Positions 1-8,142 of a stretch of DNA of 14,180 bases are shown here, one piece after another. The stretch comes from an uncultured Christensenella sp. (lineage in GTDB: Bacteria > Bacillota > Clostridia > Christensenellales > UBA3700), in contig CAJTPC010000030.1 in NCBI GenBank assembly GCA_910578245.1, forward strand, positions 1 through 14,180. The letters are read 5' to 3'. The stretch's first letter is position 1; the number at the start of each line of letters is the position of its first letter. The translations under genes were made by a program, and so were the position numbers. The notes beneath the pieces are model-generated. The model worked only from the letters and a program-made list of their open reading frames with translations, was not told the DNA's origin and did no database searches.

Positions 1-2
1 AG

Positions 3-74
3 ATGGTAGATCTTAGAGAAGATCAAATCGAGAGGTATCAAGATTTGCTTAGAGAACAACGCAGTATGAAGTAA
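3..74 (+). CDS. 3' end of an unidentified CDS (partial)
   Basis: Only one forward frame is open at the left edge; the other two hit stops within the first 15 bases. It reads 23 codons to a double stop (TAA TAA, 72-77). The visible C-terminus is hydrophilic and charged, containing DLREDQIERYQDLLREQ and ending in SMK, and would form a helix or coiled coil. An intrinsic terminator follows 35 bases later, which supports this being the true end of a transcription unit. The family cannot be recognised from so short a tail. The B. subtilis neighbours upstream of this block (yloA, yloB) do not obviously match it. It could also be chance, since 24 open codons is weak evidence alone. Confidence 0.5.
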   Translation: MVDLREDQIERYQDLLREQRSMK

Positions 75-108
75 TAAGACTTAGCCGCATATTAAGTAAT
101 AAAGGACG

Positions 109-136
109 AAAGCGAGAGAACTTTACTCTCGCTTTT
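109..136 (+). terminator. Intrinsic terminator after the left-edge gene
   Basis: A 10-bp stem (109-118 paired with 126-135, core GCGAGAG/CTCTCGC) has a 7-base loop, and its T-rich 3' side runs to 136. It follows the double stop at 72-77 and separates that gene from the yicC promoter. Confidence 0.85.
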
Positions 137-230
137 GCATTTCTTTGTTTATACATCATAATAATACTTGTATTTTTTTTTATTTTATGATATTATTTTT
201 AAGTACATTATGCCTATCATATTTATATTC

Positions 231-260
231 TTGACGTAAATTCGATGGAATGCATAGAAT
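231..260 (+). promoter_or_regulatory. Putative sigma-A promoter of the yicC-gmk-rpoZ operon
   Basis: TTGACG (231-236) and TAGAAT (255-260) are separated by 18 bases. They are the best -35/-10 pair in the 176-base non-coding stretch between the terminator and yicC. A second TTGACA lies at 279-284, but its only good -10 partner (TATACT, 307-312) is 22 bases away and sits directly against the start codon. The rest of the stretch (137-230) is very AT-rich, with a T run near 172-181 that may act as an UP element. Confidence 0.5.
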
Positions 261-312
261 TGAGAAACATAACACAAATTGACATAGAGTAAAACAATGG
301 GAGTAGTATACT

Positions 313-1209
313 ATGACTGCGATTGACAAAGCTATATACAGTATGACGGGTTACGGAAAGGGAATTGCCGAACTTAACGGTCTTAAGGTTACTGTTGAGT
401 TAAAGTCCGTCAATCACAGATTTTTGGATCTCAATATTAAATTGCCCAAGGTATTTACATTTGCCGAAGATATTTTGCGTAAGACTATTCAAGGAGCAAT
501 CTCAAGAGGACATATCGACGTGTACGTCAACTACGAGGATACTCGCGAGAGCAAAAAGACTTTGTCGATAGATTATGATTTGGCAGAGCAATACGTACTT
601 GCTTCCAAGCAACTTCAAGAGAAAGGCATTGCGCAGAACAACTTCTTCACGGCTGAACTTTTGCGTATGCCCGACGTGGTTGTGCAAGTAGCCAAAGAAG
701 AGGATGAAGAATTGCTTGTAAATCTGTTGACGTCCGCTTGTAAAGCGGCAATAGAGAATATCAACGCAATGAAGTTGCGCGAAGGTGCAATGCTTGTAAA
801 AGATATTCGCGTCAAGATAGAAAATATTCTAACAACTATCCCCAAAATTCAAGAGCTTGCGCCTAAGACCTTGCAAGAGTATAGGACAAAACTTGAAGAG
901 AGAGTAAAGGAATATTTGAAAGACGTACCTATTGACGAAGTCAAACTCATAAATGAAGTCGCTTTCTATAGCGATAAGTTCTGCACAGACGAGGAAGTTA
1001 CCAGACTTTATACTCACATAAATCACTTCAAATCAGTTCTTGACGACGGCGGAGCGGTCGGTAAAAAACTCGACTTTATAGTGCAGGAAATGAATAGAGA
1101 AACTAATACTATCGGTAGCAAATGCAACAATGCTCAAATCACAGAGTGTGTTGTATATATGAAGAGCGAAATAGAAAAGATAAGGGAACAAATACAAAAT
1201 CTCGTATAA
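313..1209 (+). CDS. yicC: YicC/YloC family endoribonuclease
   Basis: The 298-residue protein has the family signature SMTGYGKG at residues 10-17 followed by the VELKSVNHRFLDLNIKLP block. The C-terminal half, rich in charged helices, carries KLDFIVQEMNRETNTIGSK, the typical YicC-like C-terminal domain. Family members (E. coli YicC, B. subtilis YloC) are reported endoribonucleases involved in RNA turnover. The length is normal (about 290). The ATG at 313 has GGGAG at 299-303, 9 bases upstream; most relatives start just before MTGYG, so about eight extra N-terminal residues are present. It is the first gene of the operon, with gmk following after 15 bases. In B. subtilis remA lies between these two genes and is absent here. 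Confidence 0.93.
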   Translation: MTAIDKAIYSMTGYGKGIAELNGLKVTVELKSVNHRFLDLNIKLPKVFTFAEDILRKTIQGAISRGHIDVYVNYEDTRESKKTLSIDYDLAEQYVLASKQLQEKGIAQNNFFTAELLRMPDVVVQVAKEEDEELLVNLLTSACKAAIENINAMKLREGAMLVKDIRVKIENILTTIPKIQELAPKTLQEYRTKLEERVKEYLKDVPIDEVKLINEVAFYSDKFCTDEEVTRLYTHINHFKSVLDDGGAVGKKLDFIVQEMNRETNTIGSKCNNAQITECVVYMKSEIEKIREQIQNLV

Positions 1210-1224
1210 TAAGAAGAGGGAGAA

Positions 1225-1839
1225 ATGCAAAAGAAAGGTTTGTTGATAGTCGTATCAGGTCCCAGCGGGGCAGGAAAAGGCACTGTCCTAGCGCATACTA
1301 TTGCAAAATATTCAAATCTAAAGTATTCTGTGTCAGTCACAACCAGAGCTCCGAGAGCAGGCGAGGTTGACGGCGTCAATTATTTTTTCAAGAGCGTTAA
1401 AGAATTTGAAGAAATGATTGCAAGGTGCGAATTTTTGGAGTACAAGAGGGTGTATGATAATTATTACGGTACTCCGCTTGTCAACGTGCAGAAGCAACTT
1501 GACGATGGCTACGATGTGGTATTGGAAATAGATACAGAAGGCGCTTTGGACGTAAAGAATATCTATCCGGACGCAGTTATGATATTCATATCACCTGCTA
1601 AGAGATCTACTATCGAAGAGAGATTGCGCGGTCGGTCTACAGAGAGCGAAGAGCAAATCCAGACGCGCACCCAAAGCGCGCTCAAGGAAATCAGACAAGC
1701 GGTATTTTACGATTATATAGTCGTCAACGAGGATTCCCAAAAGGGCGCTATGGATATAATAGCAATAATCGAAGCAGAAAAATGCAAAGTTAAAAATAAC
1801 AAAAAATTTATAGACAATCTAATTAACGGAGGCAAATAA
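1225..1839 (+). CDS. gmk: Guanylate kinase
   Basis: Converts GMP and ATP to GDP and ADP, an essential cytosolic step in guanine nucleotide supply that also bears on (p)ppGpp pools. The 204 residues match the usual length. The P-loop GPSGAGKGT is at residues 12-20, the GMP-binding stretch TTRAPRAGEVDGVNYFF at 39-55, EID at 101-103, and the lid/arginine region LRGRSTES at about 134-141, with the final core strand YIVVN near 164-168. The start ATG at 1225 has a GAGGGAG purine run just upstream. It is followed almost directly by rpoZ (2-base gap), whose GGAGG lies inside the last codons of gmk, so the two are probably translationally coupled. Confidence 0.97.
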   Translation: MQKKGLLIVVSGPSGAGKGTVLAHTIAKYSNLKYSVSVTTRAPRAGEVDGVNYFFKSVKEFEEMIARCEFLEYKRVYDNYYGTPLVNVQKQLDDGYDVVLEIDTEGALDVKNIYPDAVMIFISPAKRSTIEERLRGRSTESEEQIQTRTQSALKEIRQAVFYDYIVVNEDSQKGAMDIIAIIEAEKCKVKNNKKFIDNLINGGK

Positions 1840-1841
1840 TT

Positions 1842-2042
1842 ATGATGATCGATCCACCAATTGACAAGTTGATAAAAAAAGCAGAGTGTCGTTACGCGCT
1901 CGTTTGCGGTGTAGCAAAGAGAGCTAGACAGCTTGAAACCCAGTATTCCGATTTGCTTGAAAAGTCCGGTAAGAAGGCTATTTCTCTCGCCGCAGAAGAA
2001 GTATACGACGGCGAAGTTGAGATAAAGAGAGATAATCAATAA
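1842..2042 (+). CDS. rpoZ: DNA-directed RNA polymerase omega subunit
   Basis: A 66-residue protein with the omega signature PPIDKLIKKAECRYALVCGV followed by AKRARQLE, where the conserved helix contacts the beta-prime C-terminus. It helps RNA polymerase assembly and stability. The length fits Gram-positive omegas. The start is ATG 1842, with a second in-frame ATG at 1845. GGAGG at 1828-1832 lies 9 bases upstream of 1842, inside the 3' end of gmk. The gmk-rpoZ-coaBC order is standard in Bacillota. Confidence 0.95.
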   Translation: MMIDPPIDKLIKKAECRYALVCGVAKRARQLETQYSDLLEKSGKKAISLAAEEVYDGEVEIKRDNQ

Positions 2043-2059
2043 TTTTGATAGGTGAGTAA

Positions 2060-3241
2060 ATGCTCAAGAACTTCAACGTATTGTTGGGCGTAAGCGGTGG
2101 AATTGCTTGCTACAAGTCGTGCGAAATAGTATCGAGATTAAAGAAGCTCGGCGCAGGCGTGGACGTTATTATGACGGCTCACGCTACCGAGTTTGTATCT
2201 CCTTTGACTTTCGAAACCTTGTCGGCGCGTCCCGTTGTCAGCGATATGTTTGCTCGTGAGAGGCAGTGGGAAGTCGAGCATATAGCGCTTGCTAAAAAGG
2301 CGGATATATGCTTAATTGCTCCCGCTACAGCAAATATTATTGCAAAACTTGCCGAGGGAATTGCCGATGATATGTTGAGTACAACCTTTCTTGCTCTTAA
2401 ATGTCCTGTTATCATTGCTCCGGCAATGAATACCAATATGTATGATAATCTTACCGTTAAGGACAACCTTGCGAAGTTAAAATCTAAGGGCGCGATTATA
2501 ATCGAACCGGTTGAGGGCAGACTTGCTTGCGGTGATAGCGGAAAAGGCAAAATGGCAGAGCCTGTAGATATAGTCGCTAAGACGGTTGAGATACTTCTTC
2601 CCAAGAGAGATTACGAGGGTAAAAGGCTTCTCATTACGGCAGGAGCAACGAGAGAGAATATAGATGGAGTGAGATTTATCACCAATCGCTCATCGGGTAA
2701 AATGGGAGTTGAGCTTGCTAAGTCGGCTATTAAAAGAGGCGCGGAGGTAGTTCTTGTCAAAGGGCTTACGCAAGTGGAAATACCAAGTTATATCACTCGC
2801 GTTATTTCAGTCGAAAGCACTATGCAGATGTACGACGCCGTGATGGATAATTATAAGGAGTGCGATATTATAATTAAGTCTGCGGCTCCAAGCGACTATA
2901 GACCTGTTAAGACGATTTCTCAAAAGCTAAAAGGCGATGAGATAACTCTAAAATTAACTAAAAATCCCGATATTGCAAAAGCAGTAGGAGCTGTTAAGGG
3001 AGATAGAAAACTCGTAGTATTTTGCGCCGAAACGCAAGATTTGATTGAAAGCGCTAAGAGTAAACTTGACAGTAAAAACGCCGATATGGTCGTAGCCAAC
3101 GATGTGACTTTAGAGGGCGCAGGATTTGACGTAGACACCAATATCGTGACCATACTCAAAAAAGACGGCAGCCAGATTTCGTATCCCAAAATGAGTAAGA
3201 GCGAGGTTGCGGACGCGATACTTGACGAGGCGCTCAAATGA
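2060..3241 (+). CDS. coaBC: Bifunctional phosphopantothenoylcysteine decarboxylase / phosphopantothenate-cysteine ligase
   Basis: Catalyses two coenzyme A steps: CTP-dependent ligation of cysteine to 4'-phosphopantothenate, then FMN-dependent decarboxylation to 4'-phosphopantetheine. CoaC domain: flavin-binding GVSGGIACYK at 10-19, catalytic His74 in VEHIALAK, PAMNTNM at 121-127, and the active-site cysteine in RLACGDSGKG (Cys157). CoaB domain: ITAGATREN at 192-200, the NRSSGKMG loop at 209-216, and KLTKNPDI near 288-295. The usual AAVADYRP-type segment reads AAPSDYRP (265-272), a mild variant. The 393 residues are normal. The start is ATG 2060 with an AGGTGAG ribosome site. The stop overlaps the priA start as ATGA. 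Confidence 0.97.
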   Translation: MLKNFNVLLGVSGGIACYKSCEIVSRLKKLGAGVDVIMTAHATEFVSPLTFETLSARPVVSDMFARERQWEVEHIALAKKADICLIAPATANIIAKLAEGIADDMLSTTFLALKCPVIIAPAMNTNMYDNLTVKDNLAKLKSKGAIIIEPVEGRLACGDSGKGKMAEPVDIVAKTVEILLPKRDYEGKRLLITAGATRENIDGVRFITNRSSGKMGVELAKSAIKRGAEVVLVKGLTQVEIPSYITRVISVESTMQMYDAVMDNYKECDIIIKSAAPSDYRPVKTISQKLKGDEITLKLTKNPDIAKAVGAVKGDRKLVVFCAETQDLIESAKSKLDSKNADMVVANDVTLEGAGFDVDTNIVTILKKDGSQISYPKMSKSEVADAILDEALK

Positions 3242-5433
3242 TTGCCAAAGTTATTGTAGATATAAGCAATTCGCAGACGGACAAGATATTTGATTATTTG
3301 ATACCCTCAAATCTTGACGTGCGAAAGGGAGTGAGAGTAATCGTACCTTTCGGACCGCGTAGAATTGAGGGCTTTTGTATAGATATTGCCGACGATTCTG
3401 ATGTGCAGTCTTTGAAGTACGTAGAGGCGGTGCTTGACGATTTTGTGTGCATAAGCGAGGAGATGCTTGAGCTTATGCGGTATATGAAGGACAAGTTTTA
3501 CGTGCGCTACGTGGACAGCTTGCGACTTTTTATACCTTCAAAACTACGTGGCGGACGTATTAAGGAATTGACAAGATTGTTTATCTCCCTAAATCCCGAT
3601 ATGAGTTTTGACGATATAATATCCAAAATCTCTAAGAATGCAAAAAGTCAGCTTGCTCTTGTCGAAAGATTGAAACAAGGCGGAGAATATCTGACGGCGC
3701 TCTCTAATGAATTTTCTTCAAGCGCTATCAAAGTTTTAGAGGAAAAGAAAATTATAATAAAGAGCAATGAAGAAGTGGCGCGAGTTCCTATGTCAGCCGT
3801 TAGAGGTAAGTGCGCGGAAACGCAACTTCGAGATGCTCAAAAGAGGGCGGTAGACAAGATTTTTTCCAGCCAAAACAACGTTATATTGCTTCACGGTGTC
3901 ACAGGTAGCGGTAAGACGCTTGTTTATATAAATGCGATACAAAGGGCGATTTCAGAGGGAAAAACTGCTATTATGTTAGTGCCGGAAATATCACTTACGC
4001 CTCAAATGCTTAGGAATTTTAGGGGGTATTTCGGCGACAGCGTAGCGATTTTGCACAGCGGTCTTAGCGATGGAGAAAGGTTTGACGAGTGGCGCAGACT
4101 GCTTAAAGGCGAAGCCAAGATAGCCGTAGGCGCAAGGTCTGCGATATTCGCTCCTCTAAAAGATTTGGGACTTATTATTATTGACGAAGAACACGATGCA
4201 AGTTACGTTAGCGAGTCCAATCCCCGTTACCGAACGGTTGACGTTGCGCAGTTTAGAGCCGTGTATAACAACGCAAAAGTTGTGCTGGGGAGCGCAACGC
4301 CGTCAATTGAGAGCTATCTTCTTGCTAAGCAAGGAAGCTACGACTTGGCGGTTATGAGCGAGAGAATATCCGATAAGGGAATGCCCGATATAGAAATAGT
4401 CAATATGTCCAACGAACTTTTAATGGGCAATAATTCTATGTTCTCGGCTAACTTAGAACGAAAGATTGTTGACGTTGTCAAAAAGGGCGAGCAGGTGATA
4501 ATATTTCTCAATCGCAGAGGACATTCGTCATTCGTAATGTGTCGCAAATGCGGTTACGTAGCTAAGTGTACGGACTGCGACGTATCGCTTACCTATCACT
4601 CTGTGGATAATTTATTGAAGTGTCACTATTGCGGAAAGAGATATAAAATGCTCGATATTTGTCCCGACTGCGGGAGCAATAATATCAGATACGGCAAGAT
4701 AGGTACTCAAAGGGTGGTAGAAGAAATAAAGAGATTGTTGCCTGACGTCAACGTACTTCGTATGGATAACGAAACTACCGCCACAAAGGACGCGTATCTC
4801 GAGATATTGGGCAAGTTTGCATCTAAGGAAGCGCAAATCCTAGTGGGTACGCAAATGATTGCCAAGGGACATGATTTCCCCGACGTAACGCTTGTGGGAA
4901 TACTCGATGCGGATATGAGCCTTTATCATCAAGACTATCGCTCCAATGAGCGTACGTTTCAGTTGGTAACACAGGTTGCAGGCAGAGCCGGTAGAAGCGA
5001 TAAAGGCGGTAAGGTAGTTCTGCAGACCTATGCGCCCAATCATTACGTATACAGATATGCATCTAAATACGATTATGAAGGCTTTTTCCAGAAGGAAAAC
5101 AATGTTCGTAAGACAACTAATTTTCCGCCGTACACGACGATAATAAGGGTACTTATGACCTCTGAAGACGAAGAAAAAGTCATTGATACCGCCAAGTCTA
5201 TATACAGAAAACTTATGGAGTTTGCAAAGGAAAACTCTCGCGATTTTTTGTATATACAGGCTATGAAAGCTCCGCTTGGCAGAATACAGAACAAATTTCG
5301 CTATCAGATTATAGCGAGAATTAAAAGAGAAAATGAAAGTAAAATTATAGCTAAATTCTATGACGTGATTGAAACAAATCAAAGCCGAGGCGTAACCGTC
5401 TTTGCAGAACTCAATCCGCAGAATATGGCATAG
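3238..5433 (+). CDS. priA: Primosomal protein N' (PriA replication-restart helicase)
   Basis: A superfamily 2 3'-5' DNA helicase that recognises stalled forks and reloads the replicative helicase. The 731-residue product has the N-terminal DNA-binding domain (about 1-105), Walker A GVTGSGKT at 220-227, Walker B DEEH at 316-319, and GSATPS at 351-356. The eight-cysteine zinc module is inserted in the second helicase lobe (Cys435, 438, 444, 447, 462, 465, 475, 478), followed by GTQMIAKGHDFPDV and QVAGRAGRS. All key residues are present. The start ATG overlaps the coaBC stop by 4 bases (ATGA), so translation is likely coupled. It is slightly shorter than the B. subtilis protein (about 800). Confidence 0.97.
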   Translation: MIAKVIVDISNSQTDKIFDYLIPSNLDVRKGVRVIVPFGPRRIEGFCIDIADDSDVQSLKYVEAVLDDFVCISEEMLELMRYMKDKFYVRYVDSLRLFIPSKLRGGRIKELTRLFISLNPDMSFDDIISKISKNAKSQLALVERLKQGGEYLTALSNEFSSSAIKVLEEKKIIIKSNEEVARVPMSAVRGKCAETQLRDAQKRAVDKIFSSQNNVILLHGVTGSGKTLVYINAIQRAISEGKTAIMLVPEISLTPQMLRNFRGYFGDSVAILHSGLSDGERFDEWRRLLKGEAKIAVGARSAIFAPLKDLGLIIIDEEHDASYVSESNPRYRTVDVAQFRAVYNNAKVVLGSATPSIESYLLAKQGSYDLAVMSERISDKGMPDIEIVNMSNELLMGNNSMFSANLERKIVDVVKKGEQVIIFLNRRGHSSFVMCRKCGYVAKCTDCDVSLTYHSVDNLLKCHYCGKRYKMLDICPDCGSNNIRYGKIGTQRVVEEIKRLLPDVNVLRMDNETTATKDAYLEILGKFASKEAQILVGTQMIAKGHDFPDVTLVGILDADMSLYHQDYRSNERTFQLVTQVAGRAGRSDKGGKVVLQTYAPNHYVYRYASKYDYEGFFQKENNVRKTTNFPPYTTIIRVLMTSEDEEKVIDTAKSIYRKLMEFAKENSRDFLYIQAMKAPLGRIQNKFRYQIIARIKRENESKIIAKFYDVIETNQSRGVTVFAELNPQNMA

Positions 5434-5441
5434 GAGATATT

Positions 5442-5885
5442 ATGGCATTAAGAGATATAATTGTAGACCCCAATCCGACACTGAGAAAGAAGTGCCGTCC
5501 GGTAGAGGTATTTGATGAAAAGCTAGGTAAATTGCTTGACGATATGCGCGAAACAATGATACACGCAGACGGTGTGGGACTTGCCGGTCCGCAAGTTGGT
5601 ATTCTAAGGCGAATTGCGGTAATACAAGTCGATGACTTTTATATAGAATTTGTCAATCCTGAAATAGTTAAGCGTAAAGGTTCGCAAGTTGGACCGGAGG
5701 CTTGTTTGAGCGTTCCGGGTAAAAGTTGCGAAGTCAAAAGACCAAATGAAGTTACTGTGTATTATCAAGATAGATATGGCAAAGAAATGAGCGTAACTGC
5801 AGAAGGCTTTATTGCAAGAGCTTTTTGTCATGAGATAGACCACCTAGACGGCGTATTGTATTACGACCATTCATCTCAAAAATAG
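5442..5885 (+). CDS. def: Peptide deformylase
   Basis: A metalloenzyme that removes the formyl group from N-formyl-Met of nascent proteins at the ribosome exit. The three motifs are in order: GVGLAGPQVG (44-53), EACLS (86-90, metal ligand Cys88) and HEIDHLDG (130-137, ligands His130 and His134, catalytic Glu131). The second position of the EGCLS motif is Ala instead of Gly, a mild change. The 147 residues match the short type-1 form. AGGAG at 5432-5436 overlaps the priA stop, 5 bases before the ATG. It pairs functionally with fmt, the next gene, although a 101-base gap separates them. Confidence 0.97.
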   Translation: MALRDIIVDPNPTLRKKCRPVEVFDEKLGKLLDDMRETMIHADGVGLAGPQVGILRRIAVIQVDDFYIEFVNPEIVKRKGSQVGPEACLSVPGKSCEVKRPNEVTVYYQDRYGKEMSVTAEGFIARAFCHEIDHLDGVLYYDHSSQK

Positions 5886-5986
5886 AAAATCTATCCATTT
5901 GCGGGAATCGATTAAAATTGACGCGAATTTGAGCTTGAACTAATAGAAGTTAAGACGATAAGTTAGAAGCGTATATAGAGGTATAA
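5886..5986 (+). promoter_or_regulatory. Non-coding gap in the operon, possible internal promoter before fmt
   Basis: This 101-base gap is the longest break between adjacent genes of the yicC-to-rsgA run. TTGACG (5918-5923) would make a -35, but its candidate -10s are poor: TAATAG at 17 bases and TAGAAG at 20 bases. No terminator hairpin is visible, so read-through from def is likely. The last bases carry the fmt ribosome site GAGG (5978-5981). Confidence 0.25.
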
Positions 5987-6916
5987 ATGAAAATATTATT
6001 TCTCGGTACTCCGGATTTTGCGGTAAAGGCGCTAGATAAATTGATAAGCTGCGGCTACGACGTAGTCGGTGTCGTCACTCAACCCGACAAAAGGCGTAAC
6101 CGCGGAGAATTATCATTTTGTCCTGTCAAAGAGTATGCGGTAGACAAAGGAATCAAGGTGTATCAATACGATAGCATAAGGCGCGAGGGCGTAGAAGACA
6201 TAAAATCTATCACCCCAGACGTGATGATTACTTGCGCTTTCGGTCAGATTATCAGCCAAGAAATCTTGGATATACCTAAATACGGTGTCCTCAATATTCA
6301 CGCGTCGCTTTTACCGAAATATAGGGGTAGCAGCCCCATTCAATGGTGTCTTATCAATGGCGAAGAGCGCACTGGCGTCACGATAATGAAGACTGCTCTT
6401 GCCGTAGACAGCGGAGATATATTATTACAAAAGTCGTTGGATATCTTTCCTGACGAGAACGCCGGAGAACTTTTTGAAAGACTAGCCGAATTGGGCGGTG
6501 AAGCCATTGTCGAGGCGTTGAAAATTATTGAGAGCGGTAATGCGGAGTTTATAAAGCAAGACGAAAGTTTAGCGACTCATTATCCAATGATAAGCAAAGA
6601 AGACGGTTTGATTGATTGGACGTCGACAGCCAGAGAGATATACAATAAAATGCGAGGCTTTACGCCGTGGCCGTCAGTATATACTTATCTTGACGGTAAG
6701 CTGTTTAAGATACTTAAAAGTCAGGTGTTTGACGGCGATATGAATATAGGAGTGACAGCGGGAAGCGTTTATGCTACCAAAAATTCCGCTTTTGTCAAGT
6801 GCTCAAAGGGAGTGCTGCAACTCTTGCAAGTACAGTTAGAGGGCAAGAAAGCAATGGATATAGCGTCTTTTATGGCAAGCGGAAAACTAAAGAGCGAGAT
6901 GGTTTTGGGCAAATGA
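5987..6916 (+). CDS. fmt: Methionyl-tRNA formyltransferase
   Basis: Transfers a formyl group from 10-formyltetrahydrofolate to initiator Met-tRNA. The 309-residue protein has the N-terminal Rossmann-like formyltransferase domain (FLGTPDFAVKAL at 5-16), the catalytic triad Asn103/His105 in NIHASLLPKYRG plus Asp141 in AVDSGDI, and the C-terminal OB-like tRNA-binding domain (about 205-305, with MRGFTPWPSVYT). The length is normal. GAGG lies 5 bases before the ATG. The stop TGA (6914-6916) overlaps the rsmB ATG (6913-6915). Confidence 0.97.
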   Translation: MKILFLGTPDFAVKALDKLISCGYDVVGVVTQPDKRRNRGELSFCPVKEYAVDKGIKVYQYDSIRREGVEDIKSITPDVMITCAFGQIISQEILDIPKYGVLNIHASLLPKYRGSSPIQWCLINGEERTGVTIMKTALAVDSGDILLQKSLDIFPDENAGELFERLAELGGEAIVEALKIIESGNAEFIKQDESLATHYPMISKEDGLIDWTSTAREIYNKMRGFTPWPSVYTYLDGKLFKILKSQVFDGDMNIGVTAGSVYATKNSAFVKCSKGVLQLLQVQLEGKKAMDIASFMASGKLKSEMVLGK

Positions 6917-8142
6917 ACGACTTATTGATGGCTTTTGAAGTGTTGCTTGCAATCTACAAGGACGGCGCGTACAGCAACTTGGAACTTAATAAAAGAGTTA
7001 ACGGCGCAAGCAATCAAGCTATTGTCACAAGGTTGGTATACGGCGTGTTGCAAAAGAACGTTCAGCTTGAGTATTATCTATCCAAAGTTGTAAGCAAAAG
7101 ACCTTCAAAGACGATTGCTGTACTGCTTAAATTAGGAATGTACACGCTGACCTATATCAATTCGATACCAAAGTATGCCGTTGTTGACAGCCTTGTCACA
7201 ATATGCGAGAAGTACGGTAAAAGACAGCTCAAGGGCTTTGTCAATAGTACGTTGAAGAACTTTGACGCAAGCAAAATAACTTTGCCAAATGATAGATTCG
7301 AAGCGTTGAGCGTGGAAACAAGCGTACCGCAATGGCTTGTTAGAACGTATTGCAAGCAGTATGGCTTTGACAAGACGAAAGAATTTTTGAGCGTCGATAC
7401 TTTTACTAAAGAGCATATTCGACCGAATATTAAAAGATTGAATTTGCTGCAGTTGAAAGAGAAGCTGGACAGGAAAAATATATTGTATGAAGAGAGCGTC
7501 GCAGGCGGATTGTTTGTTGACAATAATTCATATATCAAGTCTTTGAACGAGCGTGGCGAGATTACTTTTCAGTCGATGACGTCAATGTTGGCAGCGCAGG
7601 CAATGGAAGTAAAAGACGGCGAAAAGATTTTGGATATGTGCAGCGCTCCAGGCGGAAAGGCAATATATATGAGCCAACTTGCCGATGTTCAAATCACGGC
7701 TTGCGACGTGCGCCAGCATAGATTGCAGCTTATACGCGATTACATAAATAGAATGGGTGGAGCCAATATAACAGCGCAATATAATGACGGCAGTGTGTTT
7801 AATCAAGAATTTGTCGAAAAATTCGACAAGACGCTCTGCGACGTTCCGTGTTCGGGACTTGGCGTAGTAGGCAAAAAAGCAGACGTATATTTGACGGCTA
7901 GCTTTGAAAAGTGTCAAGAGCTTTCCGTACTGCAATATAAGATACTTTGCAATGCAAGCAAGTACACGAAAAACAGAATTGTTTATTCAACTTGTACAAC
8001 GTTACGCGAAGAAAATTACAATGTCGTAGGTAAATTCGTCAAGGAAAATACGCAGTGGAAAGTTAGCAAATCACAGCAATATTTGCCGGACGGCAAGGGA
8101 CAAGACGGATTTTTCATAGCTGTGTTGGAGAGGTCAAAGTAA
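6913..8142 (+). CDS. rsmB: 16S rRNA (cytosine-967-C5)-methyltransferase RsmB
   Basis: An SAM-dependent m5C methyltransferase of the RsmB/NOL1 family. The N-terminal NusB-like RNA-binding domain covers about 1-130. The Rossmann methyltransferase domain has DMCSAPGGK at 231-239, and the two catalytic cysteines sit in DVPCSG (Cys303) and STC (Cys351). I take the start at ATG 6913, giving 409 residues: it makes the ATGA overlap with fmt, and the N-terminus then matches the family. The reading frame stays open upstream to a TTG at 6799, but that extension lies wholly inside fmt and looks non-homologous. The stop TAA shares one base with the rlmN ATG (TAATG). Confidence 0.95.
   Translation: MNDLLMAFEVLLAIYKDGAYSNLELNKRVNGASNQAIVTRLVYGVLQKNVQLEYYLSKVVSKRPSKTIAVLLKLGMYTLTYINSIPKYAVVDSLVTICEKYGKRQLKGFVNSTLKNFDASKITLPNDRFEALSVETSVPQWLVRTYCKQYGFDKTKEFLSVDTFTKEHIRPNIKRLNLLQLKEKLDRKNILYEESVAGGLFVDNNSYIKSLNERGEITFQSMTSMLAAQAMEVKDGEKILDMCSAPGGKAIYMSQLADVQITACDVRQHRLQLIRDYINRMGGANITAQYNDGSVFNQEFVEKFDKTLCDVPCSGLGVVGKKADVYLTASFEKCQELSVLQYKILCNASKYTKNRIVYSTCTTLREENYNVVGKFVKENTQWKVSKSQQYLPDGKGQDGFFIAVLERSK

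Noticed and set aside
4840..5382. Long minus-strand open frame opposite priA (180 codons)
   Set aside because: It is a shadow of the well-supported priA coding frame, with no recognisable domain or ribosome site.
6799..6912. N-terminal extension of rsmB from a TTG at 6799
   Set aside because: It lies entirely within fmt in another frame, has no family similarity, and ATG 6913 gives a classic ATGA overlap and normal length.
7054..7065. GAACGTTC palindrome inside rsmB
   Set aside because: It has only an 8-base core without the A-N-T centre of the other operators and lies within well-conserved coding sequence, so it is likely chance.
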